The position numbers were made by a program, and so were the translations under genes. Below are positions 6,754 to 14,321 of a stretch of 14,321 nt of DNA, one piece after another. Position 1 is the first letter of the stretch; every line of letters starts with the position of its first letter. The notes under the pieces were generated by a model. That model was not told the origin of the DNA. It searched no databases and saw only the letters and a list, made by a program, of their open reading frames with translations. The DNA is from Alistipes sp. (GTDB lineage Bacteria > Bacteroidota > Bacteroidia > Bacteroidales > Rikenellaceae), in NCBI GenBank assembly GCA_017380955.1, contig JAFOCZ010000133.1, positions 1-14,321 of the forward strand, read 5' to 3'.

Positions 6754-9741
6754 ATGCAGTTGAGACGATTTCTAATATCTATTATGCTGATACTCTGCGG
6801 TATGGTTGCCACGGAGCGTCTCTCTGCGCAGTATTATAGTTGGGGTGTCGATCCACCATCGTTCAAGTGGCGACAGATGCGAGCCGAGCAGTATCGTGTG
6901 GTATATCCCGATACGGCGCGTGAGGTGGCATCACGAATGATGTATTACCTCGACGCTGTGAAGGGCGATATCAGTTATGGCTATCGTCATCCTCAGATGT
7001 CTATACCCTTTGTTGTGCACCCCGCCAACTTCAGGTCTAATGGTCTTGTGATGTGGATGCCACGCCGTGTGGAGTTTCTCTCTACGCCCGAGGTTAATGG
7101 CTACTCTATGCCCTGGACCAAGCAACTTATAGCCCACGAGTATCGCCACGCTGTGCAGTACAACAACCTCAATCGTGGTGTAGTCAAGGCGCTGAGTTAT
7201 ATCCTCGGACAGCAGAGTTCGACCATAGGTCTGCTCTTTATGCCTCTGTGGATGATGGAGGGCGATGCTGTGATGACCGAGACCGAGATGTCGACGTTTG
7301 GTCGTGGTATGCAGCCCTCTTTCACGATGCCCTATCGTGCTTATGGCAATGTGGCAACCGCCTTCAGGTGTTACGATAAGTGGTTATGTGGCTCATACAA
7401 AGACTATATCCCCAACCACTACAACCTGGGATATCTCCTCTCGCGCCACGGCTACAACCGCTTTGGACGTATTATGGGTGACGATGTTGCGGAGTTGACA
7501 TCGCGCCGCCCATATATGATAGTCTCAACAAATTGGGTGCTCAAGCGCTTGTATGGAAGTTCGGAGTCGAAACTCTTCTACGACACCTTCAACACCCTCT
7601 ACTACCATTGGCAGCCATTGGCCGATGTCGAGGAGTCGGCAGTGCCAATCCCCGTTGCCGAGCCTCGCTCCTATACCACATTCTCCCATCCTATACCTTT
7701 GGATGGCGATAGGGTGCTGTTCCTAAAGGAGGATTTGGATGCTACACAGGCATTTGTGGAGGTTGACGTGGAGAGTGGCGAGGAGCGTAAGATAGCATCC
7801 ATAGGCTATCTGTCATCACGCCCTATGCTCAGCGATAAGGGTCGTGTGTGGTGGACGGAGTATCGCCAGAGCGCTCTCTTTGCCGAGCAGGTATACTCGG
7901 TGTTGTGCTATATGGATCTCGATAACGGACACCCATTTGCCAAGCATAAGCAGCGTAACATCCTCTATGCCACACCAACATCGGGTTATGGCATTGCGTG
8001 GGTGGAGTATACGGCGGATAGCCGCTATACCATCGTTGTGAATGGTGCGTTAGATGCCGACCGTCGCACCGAGTTGCCCTATGGCAGTGAGATACACGGT
8101 ATGGCGTGGGATGATGTTACGGATGCCATATATCTCATCATCACGGATGACGATGGTATGCATATCGGCAAGTTGGTGCGTGGCGGTGTGGAGCGTGTCA
8201 CACGTTCGGCATATACCACACTCAGCGACCTCAGGGCCAAGGGTGGAAAACTATACTTCGGCTCTATAGCCTCGGGTCGTGATGAGGCACACCTCTACGA
8301 CCTTGTGGAGGGTAAGGAGTATCGCCTTACAACATCGCGCTATGGCTCGTTCCAGCCTACGCCGCTTAACGATACGGTGGTTGTCGCAACAACCTACGAC
8401 CGCCGAGGATATATGCCTACGTTGCAGACGACAAGTGGTGCTAAGGAGGTGCGATACTTGCCACACCCCCCAAAGATTATGCTTCCGAAGAGCAAGCCGT
8501 GGGGTGTTGTAAACCTCGATACGGTGCGCTACGATGCCAAGGCAGAGGAGATGGTGAGAGCCAAGACTCCGTCGAAGCGCTTCTCGAGGATTGGTCACGC
8601 CTTCAACATCCACAGTTGGGCACCTGCATCCTACGACCCTTATGCCATTGTCGAGGAGTCATCCATAGCCTTTAACCTCGGTGCTACGGTGATGTCACAG
8701 AATATACTCTCTACGCTCGGAGGCTTCCTCACCTGGGGTTGGAATCCCCGCGAGGGCTCGGTGTATAAGGGTACGCTGCGATATAATGGCTTGGGTGTAA
8801 ACCTGTGGGTTAGTGGTACATATGGTGGTAGCCAGCAGATATATAAGATTGCTGCGTACGACACCGAGAAGCAGCGTCTCGAATACTCTCCCGATGTGGC
8901 GCTCGGCAAATACTACTCCATAAGTGCTGGTGCTACGCTGCCAATACTTATGCAGCGCGGCTACCACACCCGACAGTTGGTGCTATCCTCGTCGTGGAAC
9001 TTCTCAAATGGTATGGTCGCTAATGTCCGCGATTTGGAGTTTGAGGATTTCAAGGTTACCAATATGCGCTATGTCGGCTACTCGGAGGGTGTTCATCAGT
9101 TATCCTTTGGCGTAGGCTTCCAGGATTTGGTGCGTCTGGCACACCGCGACTTCCTGCCACCGTGGGGCGTTGTGCTCTCGGGAAGTTATACCCTAAATCC
9201 CACTACCGATGCTATGGGTCACCTTATGGTGCTCTATGGTAAGTTATACACCCCGGGATTTGCGAAGCACCACTCGTTGTCAGTTGCGGCATCCTACCAA
9301 ACGTCGCTGGGTGGTTTCCACTCCGATTTGGTGTTGTCGGGATTGTCGTTTAAGTCTACAAGGTTGCTACCCCGAGGATTCTCGTCGTATGAGATTCAGA
9401 ACGACAACTATATAGCCACCTCGCTGAACTATGCACTTCCGGTGTGGTATCCCGATGGTGGATGGCCAGGCGTGGTATACTTCAAGCGCCTGAGGGTGAA
9501 TGTAGGTGTAGACTACGCCTCGTTCGACAAGCCTAAGGGTGTTACCGAGGAGGGTAGGTTTTTTATGAATAGAAACTACATAGGCTCTGCGGGTGTCGAC
9601 CTTGGCATAGACTTCAACATATTCTCTATGCCCGACGCAGCAACAATATCGGCAACATTCTCGTTATATAAGAAGATGTCGTTCTTGCCATTCCAGAGTG
9701 GCAGATGGTACTTTGGCTTTGGCTTGGGACTACCATTTTAA
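6754..9741 (+). CDS. Outer-membrane metallopeptidase / beta-propeller / beta-barrel protein
   Basis: 995 residues from the ATG at 6754; a GTG at 6748 would add two. A signal peptide (MQLRRFLISIMLILCGMVA... to about LSAQ, residue 26) is followed by three parts. Residues ~28-290 hold a zinc-peptidase motif, HEYRH (128-132, an HEXXH), and downstream MMEGDA with Glu169 as the likely third ligand, a gluzincin arrangement like Peptidase_MA-type domains. Residues ~306-575 carry repeating short beta segments with aromatic and DxD-rich turns (for example YLIITDDDGMHIGKL, LYFGSIASGRDEAHLYDL), read as a TolB/WD40-like propeller. Residues ~628-995 show alternating beta strands rich in Gly and aromatic residues and end in Phe, as outer-membrane barrels do. 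It probably sits in the outer membrane with the peptidase and propeller in the periplasm or on the surface. It precedes a penicillin-binding protein gene by 87 bp. Substrate unknown. Confidence 0.8.
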   Translation: MQLRRFLISIMLILCGMVATERLSAQYYSWGVDPPSFKWRQMRAEQYRVVYPDTAREVASRMMYYLDAVKGDISYGYRHPQMSIPFVVHPANFRSNGLVMWMPRRVEFLSTPEVNGYSMPWTKQLIAHEYRHAVQYNNLNRGVVKALSYILGQQSSTIGLLFMPLWMMEGDAVMTETEMSTFGRGMQPSFTMPYRAYGNVATAFRCYDKWLCGSYKDYIPNHYNLGYLLSRHGYNRFGRIMGDDVAELTSRRPYMIVSTNWVLKRLYGSSESKLFYDTFNTLYYHWQPLADVEESAVPIPVAEPRSYTTFSHPIPLDGDRVLFLKEDLDATQAFVEVDVESGEERKIASIGYLSSRPMLSDKGRVWWTEYRQSALFAEQVYSVLCYMDLDNGHPFAKHKQRNILYATPTSGYGIAWVEYTADSRYTIVVNGALDADRRTELPYGSEIHGMAWDDVTDAIYLIITDDDGMHIGKLVRGGVERVTRSAYTTLSDLRAKGGKLYFGSIASGRDEAHLYDLVEGKEYRLTTSRYGSFQPTPLNDTVVVATTYDRRGYMPTLQTTSGAKEVRYLPHPPKIMLPKSKPWGVVNLDTVRYDAKAEEMVRAKTPSKRFSRIGHAFNIHSWAPASYDPYAIVEESSIAFNLGATVMSQNILSTLGGFLTWGWNPREGSVYKGTLRYNGLGVNLWVSGTYGGSQQIYKIAAYDTEKQRLEYSPDVALGKYYSISAGATLPILMQRGYHTRQLVLSSSWNFSNGMVANVRDLEFEDFKVTNMRYVGYSEGVHQLSFGVGFQDLVRLAHRDFLPPWGVVLSGSYTLNPTTDAMGHLMVLYGKLYTPGFAKHHSLSVAASYQTSLGGFHSDLVLSGLSFKSTRLLPRGFSSYEIQNDNYIATSLNYALPVWYPDGGWPGVVYFKRLRVNVGVDYASFDKPKGVTEEGRFFMNRNYIGSAGVDLGIDFNIFSMPDAATISATFSLYKKMSFLPFQSGRWYFGFGLGLPF

Positions 9742-9742
9742 G

Positions 9743-9804
9743 GTGAAAAGTGAAAAGTGAGAGGTGAAAAGTGTGGTGTCTGCGACGCGGGTTTAAAGTG
9801 AAAA
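9743..9804 (+). repeat. Heptad tandem repeat, unit GTGAAAA
   Basis: Four consecutive 7-bp units (GTGAAAA, GTGAAAA, GTGAGAG, GTGAAAA) run from 9743 to 9770, and a further unit lies at 9798-9804 after a 27-bp interruption. The array fills most of the 87-bp gap between the peptidase stop and the start of the penicillin-binding protein gene. I see no promoter elements in the gap, so the latter is probably read through from upstream. Similar GTGAAAA-type stretches are, as I recall, common between genes in Bacteroidales. Confidence 0.75.
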
Positions 9805-9828
9805 GTAAGGAATAAAATAAGACAATAT

Positions 9829-12279
9829 ATGGCAAAGAAGAAGGAAAGTAAGACTACTAAACGAGGCTGGAAGTCGTGGATTATTACCGCGATGTGGGCT
9901 GTGGTGTTCACAGGTGTGATAGCCCTGGCAAGCCTCTTTACTATGGCAAGGTTTGAGATTTTAGGCCCTATGCCAACGTTCGAGGAGTTGGAGAATCCAA
10001 AGACAAACCTCGCAACGCAGATATACTCCGAGGATGGTGAGGTGCTCGGAACATACTTCATCGAGAATCGTACATACCTATCCTACGAGGATATGTTCTC
10101 GGCAGATAGCGATAAGTGGCTCGAGATAGATGGTCATAAGTTGCCAACCATCGTGGCGGCGTTGCTTGCTACCGAGGATGTCCGATTTTTTGACCACTCG
10201 GGTATCGACTTCAAGGCTACGGCGCGTGCTGGTATCAAGACCGTGATTCTCCGACAGTCGGGACAGGGTGGTGGTAGTACCATCACACAGCAGTTGGCGA
10301 AGAACCTCTACAAGACACGTCGTAACAAGGAGGGCTTGGAGGGTAACGCAGGAACTCTCGCTGCTAAGGCTCAGGAGTATGTCATAGCCACACAACTCGA
10401 GTATAACTACACCAAGGAGGAGATTGTTGCTATGTATCTCAACACCGTGGAGTTCTCAAACTCAAACTTCGGTATCAAGTCGGCAGCCAACAACTTCTTT
10501 GGCAAGGAGCCTTGTGACCTGGCTATCGAGGAGGCGGCGGTAATCGCAGGACAGGTAAAAGCACCAGGTACCTACGCACCACTGAAGCGTGGTGTGCCTA
10601 ATGAGCGAGCGCGAGAGCGTCGTAACACCGTGCTTGACCGTATGGCAAAGGCTGGTGCTATCAGCGAGGAGGTTGCCGACTCGTTGAAGCAGTTGCCTAT
10701 AGACCTCACACGTTATCGTCGTGCTGCGGATGCTCACAACGAGGGCTCGGCGACATACTTCCGCGAGATGGTGCGTCGCACGATGATGGCCAAAGAGCCT
10801 GAACGTCGTAACTTCTACACCGAGTGGGACTATGAGCAGGCTGTGAAGCAGTACGAGGAGAATCCTATATATGGCTGGTGCTACAAGAATAAGAAGGCTA
10901 ATGGCGAGTCGTATGACATCTATCGTGATGGACTGAAGATCTACACCACCGTAGATGCGCGTATGCAGAAGTATGCCGAGGCGGCATTCCGCGAGCAGAT
11001 GGCAGAGTTGGTGCAGCCTCGTATGGATGCGCAGATTAAGAGCCGTGGTGGCTCGCTATTCCCCGACCTCACAAAGGCAGAGTCCGATGAGAAGATAAAC
11101 GCCGCGATGCGCCAGACGGAGCGTTGGCGAAATATGGCGAAGGAGGGTGCTTCGGAGAAGGATATAAAGGCGGCGTTCAACACCCCTGTCTCGATGAGTG
11201 TATTTACATACAAGGGTGTTCGTGATACGGTTATCACACCTCGTGACTCGCTTATCCACTACAAGAAGACTATGCGTGGTGCGTTTGTTGCTGTAGACCC
11301 TGCTACGGGATATGTTAGAGCATATGTCGGAGGCCCTGACTACCGCTTCTTCAAGTACGACGCAGCGACACAGGGTAAGCGTCAGGTGGGCTCTACGTCG
11401 AAGCCATTTATCTACACCTTTGCCATCGACCACCTTGGTCTAACACCTTGTACCCCTGTGCCTAACGTTCCGGTGTCTATAGAGACCCCTGCAGGTATAT
11501 GGTCGCCAAAGGAGGCCGGCGAGGTGGAATATACGGGTGTTCATCCTCTCTATTGGGGCTTGGCAAACAGCCGTAACAACTACTCTGCGTGGATTATGAA
11601 GCAGGCAAAGCGCCCCGAGGCTGTGGCGGACTTCATCCACGACCTCGGCATCCGCAGTTTCATAGACCCTGTGGCAGCGTTGTGCATAGGCTCGTACGAT
11701 AGCAACCCATTCGAGATGGCATCGGCATACTCTACATTTGCCAATAAGGGTGTCCACGTAGACCCAATCTTTGTGACACGCATCGAGGATAGCCAGGGTA
11801 ATGTGTTGGCTACGTTCACACCAAAGACCGAGGATGTCCTTTCGAAGCGTGTGGCATACACGATGATAACGATGATGCAGCGTGTGGTGACTATGGGTAC
11901 TGCGCGACGTATGCTCTATGAGTTTAAGTTCGACGATGTGGAGATTGCAGCAAAGACAGGTACTACCAACGACAACGTCGATACGTGGTTTATGTGTGCT
12001 GTGCCAAACCTCGTTATGAGCGTATGGGTAGGTGGCGAGGAGAATGCCATACACTTCACACGCAATGCCGATGGCTCGCGTATGGCGTTGCCGGTGGCTG
12101 GTAAGTTCCTCACAAAGGTATTTGCCGATGGCTCGTTGGGTGTAGAGCGCACCGACCGCTTCGAGCGCTCGGACGAAGAGCCAGACTATAGTTGCGAGAT
12201 AGATATCACACAGGCTAACGAGCAGTCGACGGATGTGAGCGAGGATATCTTCTTTGGCGGCGAGGAGGACTTCTTCTAA
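9829..12279 (+). CDS. Class A penicillin-binding protein (PBP1A-type)
   Basis: 816 residues. This bifunctional enzyme polymerises lipid II glycan strands and cross-links peptides on the outer face of the inner membrane. A short basic N-terminus is followed by one membrane anchor (about 16-38). The GT51 glycosyltransferase domain shows ATEDVRFFDHSG with catalytic Glu116 (113-125), GGSTITQQLAKNL (148-160) and the YLN..EF stretch around Glu208. The transpeptidase domain has STSK with nucleophile Ser522 (522-525), SRN (581-583) and KTGT (709-712), so all active-site motifs are present. The C-terminus is an acidic tail (about 781-816) ending GGEEDFF. The ATG at 9829 is preceded by an A-rich leader. 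It probably shares transcription with the upstream outer-membrane peptidase, which would place two envelope functions together. Identification is secure; several paralogues normally exist in a genome. Confidence 0.96.
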   Translation: MAKKKESKTTKRGWKSWIITAMWAVVFTGVIALASLFTMARFEILGPMPTFEELENPKTNLATQIYSEDGEVLGTYFIENRTYLSYEDMFSADSDKWLEIDGHKLPTIVAALLATEDVRFFDHSGIDFKATARAGIKTVILRQSGQGGGSTITQQLAKNLYKTRRNKEGLEGNAGTLAAKAQEYVIATQLEYNYTKEEIVAMYLNTVEFSNSNFGIKSAANNFFGKEPCDLAIEEAAVIAGQVKAPGTYAPLKRGVPNERARERRNTVLDRMAKAGAISEEVADSLKQLPIDLTRYRRAADAHNEGSATYFREMVRRTMMAKEPERRNFYTEWDYEQAVKQYEENPIYGWCYKNKKANGESYDIYRDGLKIYTTVDARMQKYAEAAFREQMAELVQPRMDAQIKSRGGSLFPDLTKAESDEKINAAMRQTERWRNMAKEGASEKDIKAAFNTPVSMSVFTYKGVRDTVITPRDSLIHYKKTMRGAFVAVDPATGYVRAYVGGPDYRFFKYDAATQGKRQVGSTSKPFIYTFAIDHLGLTPCTPVPNVPVSIETPAGIWSPKEAGEVEYTGVHPLYWGLANSRNNYSAWIMKQAKRPEAVADFIHDLGIRSFIDPVAALCIGSYDSNPFEMASAYSTFANKGVHVDPIFVTRIEDSQGNVLATFTPKTEDVLSKRVAYTMITMMQRVVTMGTARRMLYEFKFDDVEIAAKTGTTNDNVDTWFMCAVPNLVMSVWVGGEENAIHFTRNADGSRMALPVAGKFLTKVFADGSLGVERTDRFERSDEEPDYSCEIDITQANEQSTDVSEDIFFGGEEDFF

Positions 12280-12356
12280 TTAGTAATAACGGAGTGAAAA
12301 AATAGACAAATAACATATAAAAAATCAAAGTTAACAAAGGTAAAAATAGATAGATT

Positions 12357-13358
12357 ATGAAGATAGCAATTGTTGGTGTTAGTGGCGCTGTGGGTCAGGA
12401 GTTTCTCTCGATATTGGAGAATCACCCTATGCCGATTGATGAGATGCACCTCTTTGGCTCGAAGCGTAGCGCGGGCTCGGTGTATAAGTTCCGTGGTCAG
12501 GATATCGTAGTCAAGGAGTTGCAGCACAACGACGACTTTAAGGATATAGATGTGGCGCTCTGCTCTGCCGGAGGCTCCACATCGTTGGAGTTTGCCGAGA
12601 CCATCACCAAGCACGGCACATTTATGATTGATAACTCAAGTGCCTTCCGTATGGAGGAGGATGTGCCATTGGTAGTACCCGAGGTAAATGGCGAGGATGC
12701 CTTCAACGCTCCACGTCGCATCATTGCAAACCCTAACTGTACTACTATTCAGATGGTTGTGGCATTGGCGGTTATCGAGCGTCTGTCGCATATCGAGCGT
12801 GTTCACGTTGCGACATACCAGTCGGCAAGTGGCGCAGGAGCAACGGCGATGCAGGAGTTCAAGGAGCAGATGAAGGCTGTGGTGGAGGGTCGTGAGCCTG
12901 AGGTTGCGAAGTTCGCATACCAACTCGCCTGCAACCTTATCCCACATATCGACGTGTTCCAGGATAACGACTACACAAAGGAGGAGATGAAGATGTTCCA
13001 CGAGACACGCAAAATTATGCACTCCGATATCCGCACCTCGGCAACGTGCGTGCGTGTACCTGTGTTGCGTGCCCACTCCGAGGCTATATGGGTAGAGACC
13101 GAGGAGGAGATATCTGTGGATGCTGTGCGCGAGGCCTTCGCCAACGCCCCAGGTGTTGTGCTTATGGACGAGCCTATGGAGAAGTGTTATCCTATGCCTC
13201 TCTTCGCCGAGGGTAGCGACCCTGTATATGTGGGTCGTATACGCAAGGATTTGGGCTCGGAGCGCGGTATCGCCCTCTGGTGCGTGGCCGACCAAATTCG
13301 TAAAGGCGCGGCACTCAACGCAATACAGATCCTAGAACTTCTTGTTGCAAATAAATAG
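12357..13358 (+). CDS. asd: Aspartate-semialdehyde dehydrogenase
   Basis: 333 residues, full length. Asd reduces aspartyl phosphate to aspartate semialdehyde with NADPH, the branch point to diaminopimelate/lysine and to threonine, methionine and isoleucine. The N-terminal NADP-binding loop is GVSGAVG (7-13). Catalytic Cys128 lies in NPNCTT, and the catalytic His is probably His240 in RAHSEAIW. The SGAGATAMQEF stretch (158-168) and the C-terminal GAALNAIQILELL are also typical. The gap of 77 bp after the penicillin-binding protein gene is A-rich and has no clear terminator or promoter on this strand, so co-transcription is possible. Diaminopimelate is a peptidoglycan precursor, but the link to the upstream gene may be chance. 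Confidence 0.96.
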   Translation: MKIAIVGVSGAVGQEFLSILENHPMPIDEMHLFGSKRSAGSVYKFRGQDIVVKELQHNDDFKDIDVALCSAGGSTSLEFAETITKHGTFMIDNSSAFRMEEDVPLVVPEVNGEDAFNAPRRIIANPNCTTIQMVVALAVIERLSHIERVHVATYQSASGAGATAMQEFKEQMKAVVEGREPEVAKFAYQLACNLIPHIDVFQDNDYTKEEMKMFHETRKIMHSDIRTSATCVRVPVLRAHSEAIWVETEEEISVDAVREAFANAPGVVLMDEPMEKCYPMPLFAEGSDPVYVGRIRKDLGSERGIALWCVADQIRKGAALNAIQILELLVANK

Positions 13359-13407
13359 TAATATGGTTTTTTGCTAACACTGCGAAGGAAAATATTTGGT
13401 GTGAAGT

Positions 13408-13439
13408 GTTGCGATTGACTATATTTTTATATATCTTTG
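13408..13439 (+). promoter_or_regulatory. Bacteroidetes-type promoter of tnaA
   Basis: GTTG at 13408-13411 as a -33 element, a 20-bp AT-rich spacer and TATCTTTG at 13432-13439 as the -7 element. Transcription should start near 13443, giving a leader of about 95 nt. The gap 13359-13536 holds this promoter and a structured leader. Confidence 0.7.
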
Positions 13440-13445
13440 TAGCGT

Positions 13446-13469
13446 GGAATATATAAATAGATATATTTC
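13446..13469 (+). promoter_or_regulatory. 5'-terminal stem-loop in tnaA leader
   Basis: GGAATATAT (13446-13454) pairs with ATATATTTC (13461-13469) through nine pairs including one G-U, around a 6-nt loop. It would stand at the very 5' end of the predicted tnaA mRNA. A role in mRNA stability or control is inference. Confidence 0.45.
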
Positions 13470-13536
13470 GTGGTGTAGCAAACACGCAAAAAGAATATAT
13501 TATTAAACAATTATAACCTAAAAAATTAAAACTATT

Positions 13537-14321
13537 ATGGAAATCCCATTTGCAGAAGCGTATCGCATTAAGATGGTTGAGCCATTGAAGAAGAGCACAC
13601 GCGCAGAGCGTGAGCAGTGGCTTAAGGATGCACACTATAACCTCTTTGGCTTGAAGTCAGAGCAGGTATACATCGACTGTTTGACAGACTCTGGTACTGG
13701 CGCTATGAGCGACCGTCAGTGGGCTGCTATGATGACAGGTGACGAGGCTTACGCTGGTTCTAAGTCATTCTTCCAGTTGAAGGAGACTATCGGCGCTATC
13801 ACAGGTTTCGAGTACGTTATCCCTACACACCAGGGTCGTGCTGCTGAGAACGTATTGTTCTCTCACCTTGTAAAGGCTGGTGACATCATCCCAGGTAACT
13901 CACACTTCGATACTACAAAGGGTCACATCGAGTTCCGTAAGGCAACTGCTTTGGACTGCACTATCGACGCTGCTAAGGATACTCAGCTTGAGATTCCTTT
14001 CAAGGGCGAGGTAGACTGCGCTAAGTTGGAGAAGGCTTTGGCTGAGAACGCTGAGAAGATTCCTTTCATCATCGTTACTGTTACTAACAACACTGCAGGT
14101 GGTCAGCCTGTATCTATGAAGAACTTGCGTGATGTTCGTGCTATCGCTGACAAGTATGGCAAGCGTGTAGTATTCGACTCAGCACGTTTCGTAGAGAACG
14201 CATACTTCATCAAGACTCGTGAGGAGGGCTACGCAGATAAGACTATCAAGGAGATCTGCAAGGAGATGTTCTCTTACGCTGACGGTATGACAATGTCATC
14301 AAAGAAGGACGGTCTCGTAAA
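13537..14321 (+). CDS. tnaA: Tryptophanase, N-terminal part
   Basis: The first 261 residues are present; the gene runs off the window. Tryptophanase is a PLP enzyme that splits tryptophan into indole, pyruvate and ammonia. Visible are the LTDSGTGAMSD stretch (49-59), GDEAY.GS (68-75), PTHQGRAAEN (96-105), DTTKGH (125-130), TNNTAGGQPVS (183-193), DSARF.ENAYFI with Asp214 and Arg217, and SSKK, the PLP-lysine site (Lys256/257). DSARF and FDTTKGH favour tryptophanase over tyrosine phenol-lyase, which has DATRC and a different stretch at the second site. Codon use is strongly biased (GCT, CGT, GGT, AAG, ATC), more so than in asd next door, a sign of high expression. The start is set by the ATG at 13537 after an A-rich, SD-poor leader. 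It has its own promoter; no tnaB permease gene is in the window. Confidence 0.95.
   Translation, partial: MEIPFAEAYRIKMVEPLKKSTRAEREQWLKDAHYNLFGLKSEQVYIDCLTDSGTGAMSDRQWAAMMTGDEAYAGSKSFFQLKETIGAITGFEYVIPTHQGRAAENVLFSHLVKAGDIIPGNSHFDTTKGHIEFRKATALDCTIDAAKDTQLEIPFKGEVDCAKLEKALAENAEKIPFIIVTVTNNTAGGQPVSMKNLRDVRAIADKYGKRVVFDSARFVENAYFIKTREEGYADKTIKEICKEMFSYADGMTMSSKKDGLV

Noticed and set aside
11440..12054. 204-residue open frame opposite the penicillin-binding protein gene
   Set aside because: Antisense to the transpeptidase domain, His/Cys-rich, with no recognisable feature.
12326..12342. Two TAnnTTTG-like sequences on the minus strand before asd
   Set aside because: They could suggest an antisense transcript into the penicillin-binding protein gene, but I assigned no matching -33 element and the region is simply A-rich; chance is the better explanation.
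12636..13295. 219-residue open frame opposite asd
   Set aside because: It is rich in His, Leu and Cys and lies antisense to a conserved enzyme, as expected of a shadow frame.

Overview
The window looks like chromosome of a Bacteroidales bacterium, most likely from the Rikenellaceae/Alistipes neighbourhood. Evidence: promoters of the Bacteroidetes type (TTTG, about 20 bp, TAnnTTTG) before several genes; little Shine-Dalgarno signal; a SusF-like surface lipoprotein; a Bacteroidales-type tryptophanase; and a Thi4-type thiazole synthase, which I recall from the rikenellid Mucinivorans. The genus is inference. No RNA gene, insertion sequence, prophage or CRISPR array was seen.

Layout. (1) Positions 2-1630, plus strand: the end of thiC, a thi4 thiazole synthase with His in place of the sulfur-donating Cys, and a small ThiE/TenI-like protein joined to it by a 1-nt stop/start overlap. 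Together these supply the pyrimidine, the thiazole and possibly the coupling step of thiamine synthesis. A symmetric hairpin separates them from the convergent next unit. (2) Positions 1667-3895, minus strand: a NatA/NatB-like ABC exporter (ATPase then permease) with a strong promoter and a ~140-nt leader that carries a G9 tract in a hairpin loop. (3) Positions 4084-6520, minus strand: a 55-codon small gene followed by a 708-residue surface lipoprotein (fimbrillin-like N-terminal region, three SusF-like repeats, C-terminal starch-binding-like module), ending at an intrinsic terminator. (4) Positions 6702-12279, plus strand: a promoter, a large outer-membrane protein combining an HEYRH metallopeptidase, a beta-propeller and a beta-barrel, a heptad tandem repeat, then a class A penicillin-binding protein. 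(5) Positions 12357-13358: aspartate-semialdehyde dehydrogenase, whose product feeds lysine/diaminopimelate and threonine/methionine synthesis. (6) Positions 13408 to the end: a promoter, a structured leader and a highly codon-biased tryptophanase gene cut by the window edge.

Most genes are recognisable housekeeping or envelope functions. The parts most worth a second look are the three-part metallopeptidase/propeller/barrel protein, the His-type Thi4 with its ThiE/TenI-like partner, the small gene ahead of the lipoprotein, the G9 tract in the exporter leader and the structured tnaA leader. I see no clear case for a wholly new multi-gene system.
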